The position numbers and the translations under genes are program-made. Positions 49,216 through 58,668 of a stretch of DNA of 64,000 nt are shown in pieces (position 1 is the stretch's first letter; each line of letters opens with the position of its first letter). The notes below the pieces were generated by a model, which ran no database searches, had not been told where the DNA came from, and saw only the letters and a program-made list of their open reading frames with translations. This DNA is from Arthrobacter sp. SLBN-83 (GTDB lineage Bacteria > Actinomycetota > Actinomycetes > Actinomycetales > Micrococcaceae): the NCBI RefSeq assembly GCF_006715285.1, contig NZ_VFMX01000001.1, positions 3,596,001 through 3,660,000 on the forward strand, read 5' to 3'.

Positions 49216-50670
49216 ATGACCTCATCATCCGCGGCCACCCCGCGCAGCACCACAGACATCCCGGAAGCCGGCGCCGCCGGCAACGTGCGTACGGACGATC
49301 TCCGTTCTGCCGTTGACCGTTCCTTCGACCGGACGCTGGCACGGCTCAAGGAGCTTGTTGCCATCCCAGGAATTGCATGGCCCAGCTTCGATCGCACACC
49401 GCTGGAGCGCAGCGCGGAAGCCGTCGCTGAACTCCTCCGGAACGCTGGCCTTGGTGAGGTCCAGGTCCTGTCGGTGAACAAAGCGGACGGCACGCCCGGC
49501 GGCCCGGCCGTCGTCGCCCGCCGCCCTGCCGCGGAAGGAAAGCCGACCGTCCTGCTGTACGCCCATCACGACGTCCAGCCAGTGGGCGATGAGTCCTTGT
49601 GGGAGACTGAGCCGTTCATCGCCGTTGATAAGGAAGGCCGACTCTACGGGCGGGGTGCTGCCGATGACAAAGCCGGCATCATGACCCACATTGCTGCTTT
49701 CACGGCCGTTTCCGAGGTCCTTGCCGAATCCCTGGGACTGGGCGTGACGTTCTTCATCGAGGGCGAGGAAGAAGCGGGGTCTCCGACGTTCCGTTCATTC
49801 CTGGAGGCCAACCGCGAACTGCTGCGGGCCGACGTCATCGTGGTTGCCGACTCCAGCAATTGGAAAGTTGGCGTCCCTGCCCTTACCACCAGCCTGCGGG
49901 GCCTCGTGGACGGCACCATTGAAGTACAGGTCCTGGATCACGCCGTGCACTCCGGCATGTACGGAGGGCCGGTCCTGGACGCGCCCACACTGCTGTCGCG
50001 ACTGATCGCCACGCTTCACGACGACGACGGAAACGTGGCCATCGAGGGCCTGGTGGCCAGCGACACGGCTGCGGTGGAGATGCCGGAGGCGGACTACCGG
50101 GCCGACGCGTCCGTGCTTGACGGGGTCCGCCTGGCGGGATCCGGAAGCATCGCCTCACGGCTGTGGACCAAGCCGGCACTGTCAATCATCGGCTTCGATG
50201 CCCCCGCCGTGGACGTGGCCTCCAACACCCTCCTTCCGCGCGCCCGGGCCAAGTTCAGCCTGCGGCTGGCGCCGGGCCAGGTTCCGGCGGAAGCCATGGA
50301 AGCAGTCCGCCGGCACGTTGAGGCCAACGCGCCGTTCGGGGCCAAGGTTGTCTTCACCCCGGGCGAAGCCGGCAACCCGTTCCGGACGGACACCTCCTCC
50401 GCAGCTGCCTCCGTGGCCACGTGGGCCCTGGGGGAGGCGTGGGGAGTTCCCGCCGTGGAAACCGGGATCGGCGGTTCGATCCCGTTCATCGCGGACCTGA
50501 CGGAGCTTTATCCCGCCGCCCAGATCCTGGTTACGGGTGTGGAGGACCCCGATTCGAGGGCGCACAGTGCCAACGAGTCCCTGCACATCGGCGACTTCCG
50601 CAACGCCATTCTTGCCGAGGCCCTGATGCTGGCCCGGCTGGACAGCGAGGGCCTGGGAGGCGGGCACTAG
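49216..50670 (+). CDS. M20 family dipeptidase
   Basis: 484-residue metallodipeptidase/carboxypeptidase with a dinuclear zinc site. The metal ligands are in LLYAHHDVQPVG (His, about residue 118), YGRGAADDKAGIMTHIAAF (Asp, about 151-169) and FIEGEEEAGSPTF (general-base Glu), with a dimerisation domain between about 215 and 370. Substrates are probably short peptides from uptake or cell-wall turnover. The ATG at 49216 is favoured over GTG 49147 because of the TAATGT box 7 bases before it. Confidence 0.9.
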   Translation: MTSSSAATPRSTTDIPEAGAAGNVRTDDLRSAVDRSFDRTLARLKELVAIPGIAWPSFDRTPLERSAEAVAELLRNAGLGEVQVLSVNKADGTPGGPAVVARRPAAEGKPTVLLYAHHDVQPVGDESLWETEPFIAVDKEGRLYGRGAADDKAGIMTHIAAFTAVSEVLAESLGLGVTFFIEGEEEAGSPTFRSFLEANRELLRADVIVVADSSNWKVGVPALTTSLRGLVDGTIEVQVLDHAVHSGMYGGPVLDAPTLLSRLIATLHDDDGNVAIEGLVASDTAAVEMPEADYRADASVLDGVRLAGSGSIASRLWTKPALSIIGFDAPAVDVASNTLLPRARAKFSLRLAPGQVPAEAMEAVRRHVEANAPFGAKVVFTPGEAGNPFRTDTSSAAASVATWALGEAWGVPAVETGIGGSIPFIADLTELYPAAQILVTGVEDPDSRAHSANESLHIGDFRNAILAEALMLARLDSEGLGGGH

Positions 50671-50855
50671 CCACCCGGGACCAAGCGGCGCAGGCGGGTC
50701 TGCTCCCAGGGAACAACTTGAGTGCTTTGACGGTTACGCCAGGAGTTAGAGCTACAGGATTGCCGCGCGTAGCATGTAGCTATAGCCCATACCGTATTTG
50801 TAGGGGCAGGCGCCGTTTCGGCGGTGCCGCCAGACCGTCCTAAGAAGGTAGGCCA

Positions 50856-51242
50856 ATGAGCACCTCAACCAACGAAACCAGCACCGCCACCACCGTGGCC
50901 AGCGACGAACTGCCCGTTCACGAGGTCAACCTGACCGACGTCGCCGCCGGCAAGGTACGCAGCCTCCTTGAGCAGGAAGGCCGGACGGACCTGCGCCTGC
51001 GCGTGGCAGTGCAGCCCGGTGGATGCTCAGGGTTGATTTACCAGCTCTACTTCGACGAACGGCTCCTTGATGGTGACGCCGTGCGCGATTTCGACGGCGT
51101 CGAAGTCGTCGTCGACAAGATGAGCGTCCCGTACCTGAGCGGCGCCAGCATCGACTTCGAAGACACCATCTCGAAGCAGGGTTTCACCATCGACAACCCG
51201 AACGCCGGAGGCTCCTGCGCCTGCGGTGATTCATTCCACTAA
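50856..51242 (+). CDS. erpA: iron-sulfur cluster insertion protein, HesB/IscA family (ErpA-like)
   Basis: A-type Fe-S carrier of 128 residues. The three cluster Cys are present: GGCSGLIYQLYFD (Cys about residue 54) and the C-terminal GGSCACGDSFH (two Cys about 122-124). The core starts at VNLTDVAAGKVRSLLEQEGR after a Ser/Thr-rich N-terminus. AAGGTAGG precedes the ATG. In actinobacteria this gene stands next to the ctaC-ctaD genes, as here; it may supply Fe-S clusters such as that of the Rieske protein, an inference. Confidence 0.92.
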   Translation: MSTSTNETSTATTVASDELPVHEVNLTDVAAGKVRSLLEQEGRTDLRLRVAVQPGGCSGLIYQLYFDERLLDGDAVRDFDGVEVVVDKMSVPYLSGASIDFEDTISKQGFTIDNPNAGGSCACGDSFH

Positions 51243-51259
51243 GCCGGTTATTTCGCCTG

Positions 51260-51315
51260 ATGTCCGCGCCGGGTTCCCTGCCGTCCAAAACGGCACGGGG
51301 GCTCGGCGCGGACAT
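51260..51315 (+). terminator. hairpin after erpA
   Basis: A 12-base outer stem (51260-51271 with 51304-51315) encloses an inner GCCGT/ACGGC hairpin (about 51280-51294). No T-run follows directly; a T7 run is further on at 51367-51373. It likely separates erpA from the ctaC unit. Confidence 0.5.
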
Positions 51316-51430
51316 GTGGGCGAAACGCCCGGCGGAGCGGTAAGCTCTACACCGAGTAGTAAAACTTTTTTTGTGCCCGGAGCGCCTTTCTGGCTGCCCG
51401 GACAACAGCAACAAGTAGGAAGGGCCGTCT

Positions 51431-52303
51431 GTGAGTTCGCAGAACCGAACCGGCAGCCGACGCAAAACGATCACCACGATCTCAAGCTTGGCAATTGCCG
51501 GCGCGTTGGTTTTGACCGGATGTTCGCCAGAGGTAGAGAAAGGGTGGATGCCCACTGAACGTGGCACCACCAGCAACACCGACCGCATCATGGACCTCTG
51601 GGTCAACTCATGGATTGCTGCGCTCGTGGTGGGCACCATTACATGGGGCCTGATCATCTGGTGCCTGGTTGCCTACCGCCGCCGCAAGGGAACCGTAGGC
51701 TTCCCCCGGCAGACCAGCTTCAACCTCCCCCTCGAGGTCTTCTACCTGACCATCCCGATCTTCATGGTCCTGGTGTTCTTCTACTTCACCGACCGCGACC
51801 AGCAGGCCATCGATGACCGCTCCCAGCCGGCCGACGTCGTAGTGGACGTCCGCGGCAAGCAGTGGGCCTGGGACTTCAACTACAAGTCCGGCGATGTCAT
51901 CAAGGAAGACCTCCACGAGGCAGGCGTCCAGGCGCACCTCACGGGCAACACCATCGACAAGGAACAGCTTCCCACCCTGTACTTGCCGGTCAACAAGTCC
52001 GTTGACCTTGAACTCAACGCCCGCGACGTCATCCACTCCTTCTGGGTTCCCGCCTTCCTGCAGAAGCGCGACATGATCCCGGGCAAGACCAACTACATCC
52101 GGTTCACCCCCACTAAAGAGGGCACCTACGACGGTAAGTGTGCCGAACTCTGCGGCGAGTACCATTCCGAAATGCTGTTCCGCGTAAAGGTGGTGTCGGA
52201 ATCTGAATTCCAGGCCCACATGGATCAGCTCAAGGCTGACGGCAACACCGGCCTGCTCGGCGTGGAGTACGACCGCAACCCGAACCTGAACGAAACCAAG
52301 TAA
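51431..52303 (+). CDS. ctaC: cytochrome c oxidase subunit II
   Basis: aa3-oxidase subunit accepting electrons from the cytochrome c domain of QcrC; 290 residues. A lipobox-like ALVLTGC (Cys 31) ends the signal peptide, then two membrane spans ([20 protein letters not shown] and [16 protein letters not shown]) and the CuA cupredoxin domain with ligands in the [11 protein letters not shown] and [13 protein letters not shown] (CxxxCxxxHxxM) stretches. GTG start after AGGAAGGG. First gene of ctaC-ctaD-ctaF. Confidence 0.95.
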   Translation: MSSQNRTGSRRKTITTISSLAIAGALVLTGCSPEVEKGWMPTERGTTSNTDRIMDLWVNSWIAALVVGTITWGLIIWCLVAYRRRKGTVGFPRQTSFNLPLEVFYLTIPIFMVLVFFYFTDRDQQAIDDRSQPADVVVDVRGKQWAWDFNYKSGDVIKEDLHEAGVQAHLTGNTIDKEQLPTLYLPVNKSVDLELNARDVIHSFWVPAFLQKRDMIPGKTNYIRFTPTKEGTYDGKCAELCGEYHSEMLFRVKVVSESEFQAHMDQLKADGNTGLLGVEYDRNPNLNETK

Positions 52304-52313
52304 GGGGAGCGAC

Positions 52314-54041
52314 GTGGCTACGTACACCCAATCCGCACCTGCGGGAGTCCTGCCGGCTCCCGTGGTACCCAAATCCAAGGGGCGCATCGTCGTCAACTGG
52401 ATCACCTCCACTGACCACAAGACCATCGGGTACATGTACCTGATCTCGTCCTTCGTGTTCTTCTGCCTCGGCGGTGTCATGGCGCTGCTGATCCGGGCCG
52501 AGCTGTTCGAGCCCGGCATGCAGATCCTGCAGACCAAAGAGCAGTACAACCAGCTGTTCACCATGCACGGCACGGTCATGCTGCTGATGTTCGCCACCCC
52601 GCTGTTCGCCGGATTCGCCAACGTGATCATGCCGCTGCAGATCGGCGCGCCTGACGTTGCGTTCCCGCGACTGAACGCGCTGGCATTCTGGTTCTTCCTG
52701 TTCGGCTCCACCATTGCAGTGTCCGGCTTCATTACCCCGCAGGGTGCTGCGTCCTTCGGCTGGTTCGCCTACGCGCCGCTGTCCAACACCACGTTCACCC
52801 CGGGCATCGGCGGTGACCTGTGGGTGTTCGGCCTGGCACTGTCCGGCTTCGGCACCATCCTGGGTGCGGTCAACTTCATCACCACCATCATCTGCATGCG
52901 TGCCCCGGGCATGACCATGTGGCGGATGCCCATCTTCACGTGGAACACCCTGATCACCGCCATCCTGGTGCTTATGGCGTTCCCGCCGCTGGCCGCCGCA
53001 CTGTTCGCGCTGGGTGCGGACCGCAAGTTCGGTGCCCACATCTTTGACCCCGAAAACGGTGGGGCTGTCCTCTGGCAGCACCTGTTCTGGTTCTTTGGCC
53101 ACCCCGAGGTGTACATCATCGCGCTGCCGTTCTTCGGCATCGTCTCGGAGATCTTCCCGGTCTTCAGCCGCAAGCCGATCTTCGGTTACAAGGGTCTGGT
53201 CTACGCCACGATCGCCATTGCCGCCCTGTCGGTGACGGTGTGGGCGCACCACATGTACGTCACCGGCGCCGTCCTGCTGCCGTTCTTCTCGTTCATGACC
53301 ATGCTCATCGCGGTGCCCACCGGCGTGAAGTTCTTCAACTGGATCGGCACCATGTGGCGCGGCTCGCTGACCTTCGAGACACCCATGCTGTGGAGCATCG
53401 GCTTCATGATCACGTTCCTCTTCGGCGGCCTGACCGGCATCATCCTGGCGTCCCCGCCGCTGGACTTCCACGTCTCGGACTCCTATTTCGTGGTGGCGCA
53501 CTTCCACTACGTGGTGTTCGGTACCGTCGTGTTCGCCATGTTCGCAGGGTTCTACTTCTGGTGGCCCAAGTGGACCGGCAAGATGCTCAACGAGCGCCTG
53601 GGCAAGATCCACTTCTGGCTCCTGTTCCTCGGGTTCCACGGCACCTTCCTGATCCAGCACTGGCTGGGCGTCGAGGGTATGCCCCGCCGCTACGCCGACT
53701 ACCTCGTGGAGGACAACTTCACGTGGATGAACCAGTTCTCCACCATCGCATCGTTCGTGCTCGGTGCATCCCTGATCCCGTTCTTCTGGAACGTCTACAT
53801 CACCTGGCGCAGCGCTGAAAAGGTCCAGGTTGATGATCCGTGGGGCTTTGGTGCTTCGCTGGAGTGGGCCACGTCCTGCCCGCCGCCGCGCCACAACTTC
53901 ACGTCCCTGCCCCGGATCCGTTCGGAGCGTCCCGCCCTGGACCTGCACCACCCGGAACTGCGCCAGGTCCACACCGTTGAGTCGCCGGCTCCCGCAGCTG
54001 GGGTGCTCGGCAACGCCGACCAGAAGGACACCGCACAGTGA
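52314..54041 (+). CDS. ctaD: cytochrome c oxidase subunit I
   Basis: Catalytic subunit of the aa3 oxidase with heme a, heme a3 and CuB; 575 residues and twelve spans. Key residues are in [10 protein letters not shown] (heme a His), [19 protein letters not shown] (CuB His-Tyr pair and Glu region), [10 protein letters not shown] (CuB His pair) and [15 protein letters not shown] (heme a3 and heme a His). The HPEVYI motif marks a type A proton-pumping oxidase. GTG start 10 bases after ctaC; overlaps ctaF by 4 bases. Confidence 0.97.
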   Translation: MATYTQSAPAGVLPAPVVPKSKGRIVVNWITSTDHKTIGYMYLISSFVFFCLGGVMALLIRAELFEPGMQILQTKEQYNQLFTMHGTVMLLMFATPLFAGFANVIMPLQIGAPDVAFPRLNALAFWFFLFGSTIAVSGFITPQGAASFGWFAYAPLSNTTFTPGIGGDLWVFGLALSGFGTILGAVNFITTIICMRAPGMTMWRMPIFTWNTLITAILVLMAFPPLAAALFALGADRKFGAHIFDPENGGAVLWQHLFWFFGHPEVYIIALPFFGIVSEIFPVFSRKPIFGYKGLVYATIAIAALSVTVWAHHMYVTGAVLLPFFSFMTMLIAVPTGVKFFNWIGTMWRGSLTFETPMLWSIGFMITFLFGGLTGIILASPPLDFHVSDSYFVVAHFHYVVFGTVVFAMFAGFYFWWPKWTGKMLNERLGKIHFWLLFLGFHGTFLIQHWLGVEGMPRRYADYLVEDNFTWMNQFSTIASFVLGASLIPFFWNVYITWRSAEKVQVDDPWGFGASLEWATSCPPPRHNFTSLPRIRSERPALDLHHPELRQVHTVESPAPAAGVLGNADQKDTAQ

Positions 54042-54439
54042 AAATTGAATCCTGGATCTTTGGCTCCGGAGTTTTCTTCTTCCTTCCCATCTCGATCATC
54101 TATGGTTTCCTGACCAGCTGGGGGGAGTGGGTCGGCATCCTGGGCATCCTCCTCGTCGGCGGGCTTGCCGGGATGATCGGCGCCTACCTCGGGTTTACTG
54201 GCCGCCGTGTAGGCCTACGTCCCGAGGACCGCAGCGACGCTGAGATCCACGAAGGCGCCGGCGAGCAGGGGCACTTCAGCCCGTGGAGCTGGTGGCCCCT
54301 GGTTCTGGGCATCGCCTGCGCAACCGGCTTCGCTGGCCTGGCACTTGGCCCGTGGATCATCGCGATTGCCGGCGGCATCGCCGTCGTGGCCCTCGTAGGC
54401 TGGGTCTACGAATACAGCCGCGGCGACCACGCGCACTAG
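54038..54439 (+). CDS. ctaF: cytochrome c oxidase subunit IV, actinobacterial
   Basis: 133-residue small oxidase subunit with four membrane spans ([59 protein letters not shown] and [19 protein letters not shown]). It begins [14 protein letters not shown], the actinobacterial CtaF signature. Coupled to ctaD by a 4-base overlap (GTGA). Confidence 0.93.
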   Translation: MKIESWIFGSGVFFFLPISIIYGFLTSWGEWVGILGILLVGGLAGMIGAYLGFTGRRVGLRPEDRSDAEIHEGAGEQGHFSPWSWWPLVLGIACATGFAGLALGPWIIAIAGGIAVVALVGWVYEYSRGDHAH

Positions 54440-54450
54440 GCAAGCAAAAG

Positions 54451-54498
54451 AATAACGACGTCGGGCCCCACCTTTTGGTGGGGCCCGACGTCGTTATT
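54451..54498. terminator. very long terminator hairpin between ctaF and HPr
   Basis: A perfect 22-base stem (54451-54472 with 54477-54498) closed by TTTT. Outside it AGGCAAG (54438-54444) can pair with CTTGCCT (about 54500-54506). It sits between convergent genes and can act on both strands. Confidence 0.85.
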
Positions 54499-54514
54499 CC
54501 TTGCCTAAAGCGCC

Positions 54515-54808
54515 TTAGGCGCTTCCCTGGGACTCCAACAGCTCCCTGAGCTCCCGGAGGGCTTCCTCGGCCTTTCGCCGGCTCAAATCGCCGTCCAGCA
54601 TTGTCTCGCTGACCGCCAGTTCAACCTCGCAGCCCTGGGGAAAGTCAGCAGTCATCACCTGAAGCAGGGACCGCGCATCCACCTTGCCGGCGCCCGCCTT
54701 GCTGATAGTCACCGGCAGCCCGGTGTCGGTCACCGCACGGACGAATACCGCGGCGGAACGTGCATGCAGGCCCACAGGCGCAGCCACCACGGCCTTCTGT
54801 ATTGGCAA
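54515..54808 (-). CDS. ptsH: phosphocarrier protein HPr of the PTS
   Basis: 97 residues. The phospho-His is His15 in APVGLHARSAAVFV; the region equivalent to Ser46 is DARSLLQVM (Ser47). HPr carries phosphate from enzyme I to sugar-specific EIIA proteins; no other PTS gene is in the window. The start is TTG at 54808, supported by AGGAGA 7 bases upstream and by the family N-terminus MPIQKAVV; the frame is open further up but not family-like. A C-terminal helix of about 10 residues (ALRELRELLESQ) is longer than usual. Divergent from the DasR-like regulator. Confidence 0.9.
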   Translation of the reverse strand: MPIQKAVVAAPVGLHARSAAVFVRAVTDTGLPVTISKAGAGKVDARSLLQVMTADFPQGCEVELAVSETMLDGDLSRRKAEEALRELRELLESQGSA

Positions 54809-54918
54809 AGCGTCTCCTACGTCAAAGACGGCCCCATCCGTCTGTTGGCAAAATTCCCTGACCAAATATATCCGGCGGCCGGCGCTGTCCGCGACAAGGA
54901 GCAAAGTGGTACAGCAGG

Positions 54919-54930
54919 TGGTCTAGCCCG
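54919..54930. promoter_or_regulatory. dre-like operator between ptsH and the GntR regulator
   Basis: TGGTCTAGCCCG matches 10 of 12 bases of the DasR operator core TGGTCTAGACCA. It lies between the two divergent starts and just before TAAAAT (54934-54939), a possible -10 of the regulator gene, which would give autoregulation and control of HPr. Confidence 0.5.
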
Positions 54931-54970
54931 GCCTAAAATTGAGTCCAAATCCAACGGCAGGAGATAGATC

Positions 54971-55741
54971 ATGGCAGCTGGCGCCACCGCGATAGTGGGG
55001 GAGATAGACCGCGGCAGCGGAACCGCCATCTACGTGCAACTTCGCGAGATCCTGCGGTCCTATATCGCGCAGTCCTGCCCGCCGGGCTCGGCTCTTCCAT
55101 CGGAACGTGACCTTGCCGAACGTTTTGGGCTGGCGAGGATGACCGTACGGCAGGCCATCGATGCGCTGGTGGGGGAGGAAGTCATTGAGCGCGTGGTGGG
55201 CCTGGGGACATTCGTCCGCCGGCCCAAACTGGACCTGCAGGTGAAGCTGACGTCCTACAGCGAAGAGATGCAGCGCCGCGGCATGGTACCGGCTGCCAAG
55301 GTATTGAGTTTCGAACAGATCGGCGCCAGCGCCTTCCTTGCACGCGAGCTGCAGCTTGACGAGGGCACCCCGCTGGTCCGGTTCCGCCGGCTCCTCCTGG
55401 CTGATGGGGAGCCGATGAGCGTGGACGAAAACTTCATCCCGGCCCACCGGGTCCCCGGCTTGCTCGACGGCGAGCCGCCCACCTCGCTGTACAACGTCCT
55501 CAGCGAGCAGTTCGGCCTGGTCATGGAGTGGGGGGAGGACATGATCGAAGCTACGGCAGCATCGCCCTCCACGGCCAGGCTGCTCAACGTCGAAGTGGGG
55601 GCGCCCCTATTGAAGATCCAGCGCCATGCGTTCGTGGCACGGGCCATGGTGGACTACTCGGTCTCGTACTACCGCGCGGACAGGTACAAGCTCTGGGTGC
55701 CTCTCCAGCGCCCCGGGGCACGGAGGGCCCGCAACCACTAG
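54971..55741 (+). CDS. GntR/HutC-family regulator (DasR-like)
   Basis: 256 residues. The winged helix (IYVQLREILRSYIAQSC; SERDLAERFGLARMTVRQAI, about residues 44-63) is followed by a UTRA effector domain (SFEQIGASAFLARELQLDEG; LLADGEPMSVDENFIPAHRV; MVDYSVSYYRADRYKLWVPL). UTRA proteins bind sugar phosphates such as GlcN-6-P. The pairing with a PTS HPr gene and the dre-like site suggest a DasR-type regulator of amino-sugar and PTS genes; this is inferred. AGGAGA precedes the ATG. Confidence 0.88.
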   Translation: MAAGATAIVGEIDRGSGTAIYVQLREILRSYIAQSCPPGSALPSERDLAERFGLARMTVRQAIDALVGEEVIERVVGLGTFVRRPKLDLQVKLTSYSEEMQRRGMVPAAKVLSFEQIGASAFLARELQLDEGTPLVRFRRLLLADGEPMSVDENFIPAHRVPGLLDGEPPTSLYNVLSEQFGLVMEWGEDMIEATAASPSTARLLNVEVGAPLLKIQRHAFVARAMVDYSVSYYRADRYKLWVPLQRPGARRARNH

Positions 55742-55798
55742 GCACGCTGTATGCGGCGCCAGTGAATGGGGCTGGAGCCCCGTTCAGCTGCGCGTTAA

Positions 55799-55839
55799 AC
55801 GGGAAAGGCCCGATCCATTCCGGATCGGGCCTTTCCCGT
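55799..55839. terminator. bidirectional terminator between the GntR gene and qcrB
   Basis: A perfect 18-base stem (55799-55816 with 55822-55839) around a 5-base loop. The converging genes end 58 and 13 bases away. T-tracts are short. Confidence 0.75.
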
Positions 55840-55851
55840 GAGCTTTGAATG

Positions 55852-57531
55852 CTAGTGCGTCAGGCTCTTGCTTCCCTCTGCCGCTTCAACAGCCTCGTGG
55901 CCGTGGCCATGGGCTGCCTCCAGCTCGGCAGGCGTTGCAGGTGCTACGCGGTCCTCGAAGAACCACCGCGAGAGGAACGCGCGGCGCTTTTCCTTGCTGG
56001 TGACTACGCCGTGCTCGTTAGGAATGGCCGGAATAACCTGGGGCGATTCGAAACCAACCAGCTTGTAGCGCTTGTACTCATCCAGCGGGGCGTGGACCTC
56101 GATGAACTCACCGTGCGGAAGCCGGACGATGCGGCCGGTCTCCCGGCCATGCAGGGCGATCTCGCGGTCCTTGCGCTGCAGTGCGAGGGCAACGCGCTTG
56201 GCGACGATGAAGCCGATGATGGGGCCGATGAAGAACAGTGCGCGGAGCCAGTAGGTGACATCGTTCAGCGACACGTGGAAGTGCGTGGCGATGAGGTCGG
56301 AACCTGCAGCCGCCCACATGACGCAGTACCAGATGAAACCTGCTACACCGATAGCCGTACGGGTCGGGGCGTTGCGGGGACGGTCCAGCACGTGGTGCTC
56401 ACGGTCATCCTTGGTGATCCACCGTTCGATCCACGGGTAGGTGAACATCACCGTGAACAGGATGCCGGCCGGCACCAGGGCGGGCAGGAGAACGTTGAAC
56501 GTGAATACGTGGCCGAACCAGACCTGTTCGACATGCCAACCGTACGGGTTACCCGGCATCAGGCGGAGGGCGCCGTCAACGAAGCCGATGTACCAGTCAG
56601 GCTGGGTACCTGCCGACACGGGTGAGGGGTCGTAGGGGCCGTAGTTCCAGATCGGGTTGATGGTGAAGAACGCCGCCATCAGGGCGATCACACCGAAGAC
56701 GATGAAGAAGAATCCACCGGCTTTGGCTGCGTACACAGGTCCGAGGGGGTAGCCGACAACGTTGTTGTCGTTGCGGCCCGGGCCGGGGTACTGCGTGTGC
56801 TTGTGGACGACGACCATGAACAGGTGCAGGACGATCATCAGCAGGATCAGCGCAGGCACCAGCAGGATGTGCAGCATGTACAGCCGGCTGATGATGGCCG
56901 TTCCCGGGAACTCCCCGCCGAACAGGAAGAACGAGATGTACGTTCCGATAACCGGGATCGACTTGATGACACCGTCGATGATGCGCAGGCCGTTGCCGGA
57001 GAGCAGGTCGTCGGGGAGGGAGTAGCCGGTGAATCCAGCTGCCATGGCCAGGATCAGCAGGACACTGCCCACTACCCAGTTCATTTCGCGCGGACGCCGG
57101 AACGCGCCAGTGAAGAAGACCCTGAGCATGTGGACCGCGATGGACGCCACGAACAGCAGAGCTGCCCAGTGGTGAACCTGGCGCATGAAGAGGCCGCCGC
57201 GGATGTCGAAGGAGATGTTCAGCGACGAGCTGTACGCCACCGACATTTCCACTCCCTTGAGGGGAACATAGCCGCCGTCATAGTGCGTCTCCGCCATGGA
57301 CGGATCGAAGAAGAACGTCAGGAAGGTGCCCGACAGCAACAGGATGACGAAGGAGTACAGTGCCACTTCGCCGAACATGAATGACCAGTGGTCGGGGAAG
57401 ACCTTACGGCCGAATTCGCGGAGGATTCCAGAGCCGCCGACACGCGAATCAACAAAGTCGGTAAACCGGCCTGTCTTGGTCTTGGCGACGAAAGCGGGTT
57501 CAGCTGTTGATGTTGCGCTCATGCTCATCAC
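55852..57531 (-). CDS. qcrB: cytochrome bc1 complex cytochrome b subunit
   Basis: Quinol-oxidising subunit of complex III with two b hemes; 559 residues. Membrane helices begin at WSFMFGEVALYSFVILLLSG. Heme and quinone sites are seen in FMRQVHHWAALLFVASIAVH (two His), LLVPALILLMIVLHLFMVVV HKH and the ubiquinol-site segment YGPYDPSPVSAGTQPDWYIG (a PDWY variant of PEWY). The C-terminal cytosolic extension is the actinobacterial one. The start overlaps the end of qcrA by 32 bases. Confidence 0.95.
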   Translation of the reverse strand: MMSMSATSTAEPAFVAKTKTGRFTDFVDSRVGGSGILREFGRKVFPDHWSFMFGEVALYSFVILLLSGTFLTFFFDPSMAETHYDGGYVPLKGVEMSVAYSSSLNISFDIRGGLFMRQVHHWAALLFVASIAVHMLRVFFTGAFRRPREMNWVVGSVLLILAMAAGFTGYSLPDDLLSGNGLRIIDGVIKSIPVIGTYISFFLFGGEFPGTAIISRLYMLHILLVPALILLMIVLHLFMVVVHKHTQYPGPGRNDNNVVGYPLGPVYAAKAGGFFFIVFGVIALMAAFFTINPIWNYGPYDPSPVSAGTQPDWYIGFVDGALRLMPGNPYGWHVEQVWFGHVFTFNVLLPALVPAGILFTVMFTYPWIERWITKDDREHHVLDRPRNAPTRTAIGVAGFIWYCVMWAAAGSDLIATHFHVSLNDVTYWLRALFFIGPIIGFIVAKRVALALQRKDREIALHGRETGRIVRLPHGEFIEVHAPLDEYKRYKLVGFESPQVIPAIPNEHGVVTSKEKRRAFLSRWFFEDRVAPATPAELEAAHGHGHEAVEAAEGSKSLTH

Positions 57532-58570
57532 GCTCCCAGTAACTTGGTCCTACGGGTTCATGGAAGTCGCTGGTAGCGACGAGGTAGCCCTCGTCATCAA
57601 CTGCGATGGGCAGCTGGGGGAGAGGACGGCTGGCGGGGCCGAAGATCACCTTGCACTCCTGAGTGAGGTCAAAGGTGGACTGGTGGCACGGGCACAGCAG
57701 GTGGTGCGTCTGCTGCTCGTACAGAGCAACGGGGCAACCAACGTGGGTGCAGATCTTCGAGTAGGCAACGATGCCGTTGTAACCCCAGTTTTCGCGGCCC
57801 TTGGAAGGGTTAAGCGACGCAGGATCGAGGCGCATGAGGAGCACAACGGCCTTGGCCTTCTCGTTGAGCTTGCCTTCCTGCAACTCGTTCAGGCCTTCGG
57901 GGATTACGTGGAAGGCGGAACCGATGGTAACGTCCGCGGCCTTGATGGGGGTTCCATCGGGGTCGCGGGTGAGGCGCTTCAGCTTTCCGTCCTGGGGCGC
58001 CCACATGGTGTGTGCGAGCTTGTCGTCAGGCCGGGGTCCCAGGTCACCGAAGATGGCGACAGCCGGAAGCGGAGCCAGCGCAACGGCACCCAGGAGGGTG
58101 TTGCGGATCAGCGGACGGCGCTTGATGCCGGTCTCTTCCACGATGTCGTCAACGATGCGGACAGCTGCCTGGCGGTCCTCCTCGTAACGGATCGCGTGGC
58201 GTTCCTCGGAGACCTCGTGATCGGGCATAAGGGCCTTGGCCCAGTGCACGATGCCGGTACCGATACCCAGCATGGCGAAGGCAGTGCCTACGCCGAGCAG
58301 GGCATTCTGGAGCCGGATAGTGGCAATGCTGGAATCGTTGCCCAGATCGATGGCGAAGTACGCCACCAGGAAGATCAGGGTTCCAACAACAGAAATGCCA
58401 AACAGTAAGGCGACCTGCCGTTCTGCCCGCTTTGCGGCCTTCGGGTCCGTGTCAGCCAGGCGCAAACGATGCGGGGGAATTCCAGGATCCTGGAACCTCT
58501 CCACCTCATTCTGACCAGCCGTAGCTACGGTGCCCGAGTGGTTCGGACTGCCGTCACTATGGTTGCCCAT
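57500..58570 (-). CDS. qcrA: cytochrome bc1 complex Rieske iron-sulfur subunit
   Basis: 356 residues. Three N-terminal membrane spans (VALLFGISVVGTLIFLVAYF, LLGVGTAFAMLGIGTGIVHW, TLLGAVALAPLPAVAIFGDL) mark the actinobacterial type. The [2Fe-2S] site is CTHVGCPVALYEQ and LLCPCHQSTFD (C-x-H-x-x-C, C-x-C-H-x-S), with two His ligands. I chose the ATG at 58570 (MGNHSDG). It lies 98 bases after qcrC and overlaps qcrB. Confidence 0.95.
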   Translation of the reverse strand: MGNHSDGSPNHSGTVATAGQNEVERFQDPGIPPHRLRLADTDPKAAKRAERQVALLFGISVVGTLIFLVAYFAIDLGNDSSIATIRLQNALLGVGTAFAMLGIGTGIVHWAKALMPDHEVSEERHAIRYEEDRQAAVRIVDDIVEETGIKRRPLIRNTLLGAVALAPLPAVAIFGDLGPRPDDKLAHTMWAPQDGKLKRLTRDPDGTPIKAADVTIGSAFHVIPEGLNELQEGKLNEKAKAVVLLMRLDPASLNPSKGRENWGYNGIVAYSKICTHVGCPVALYEQQTHHLLCPCHQSTFDLTQECKVIFGPASRPLPQLPIAVDDEGYLVATSDFHEPVGPSYWERDEHERNINS

Positions 58571-58668
58571 AATTCGCCTCATCCTTCTCTCGTCCCGGCT
58601 GTTGCCGGGTTAGTTTCTAATATCAAGCTGCTGACTGGGCAGCAGAAGTTTGTTCTTCCTGCGGAACG

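Noticed and set aside
52230..53972. 580-codon - strand frame across ctaD
   Set aside because: His/Asp/Glu-rich antisense shadow of ctaD, no recognisable domain.
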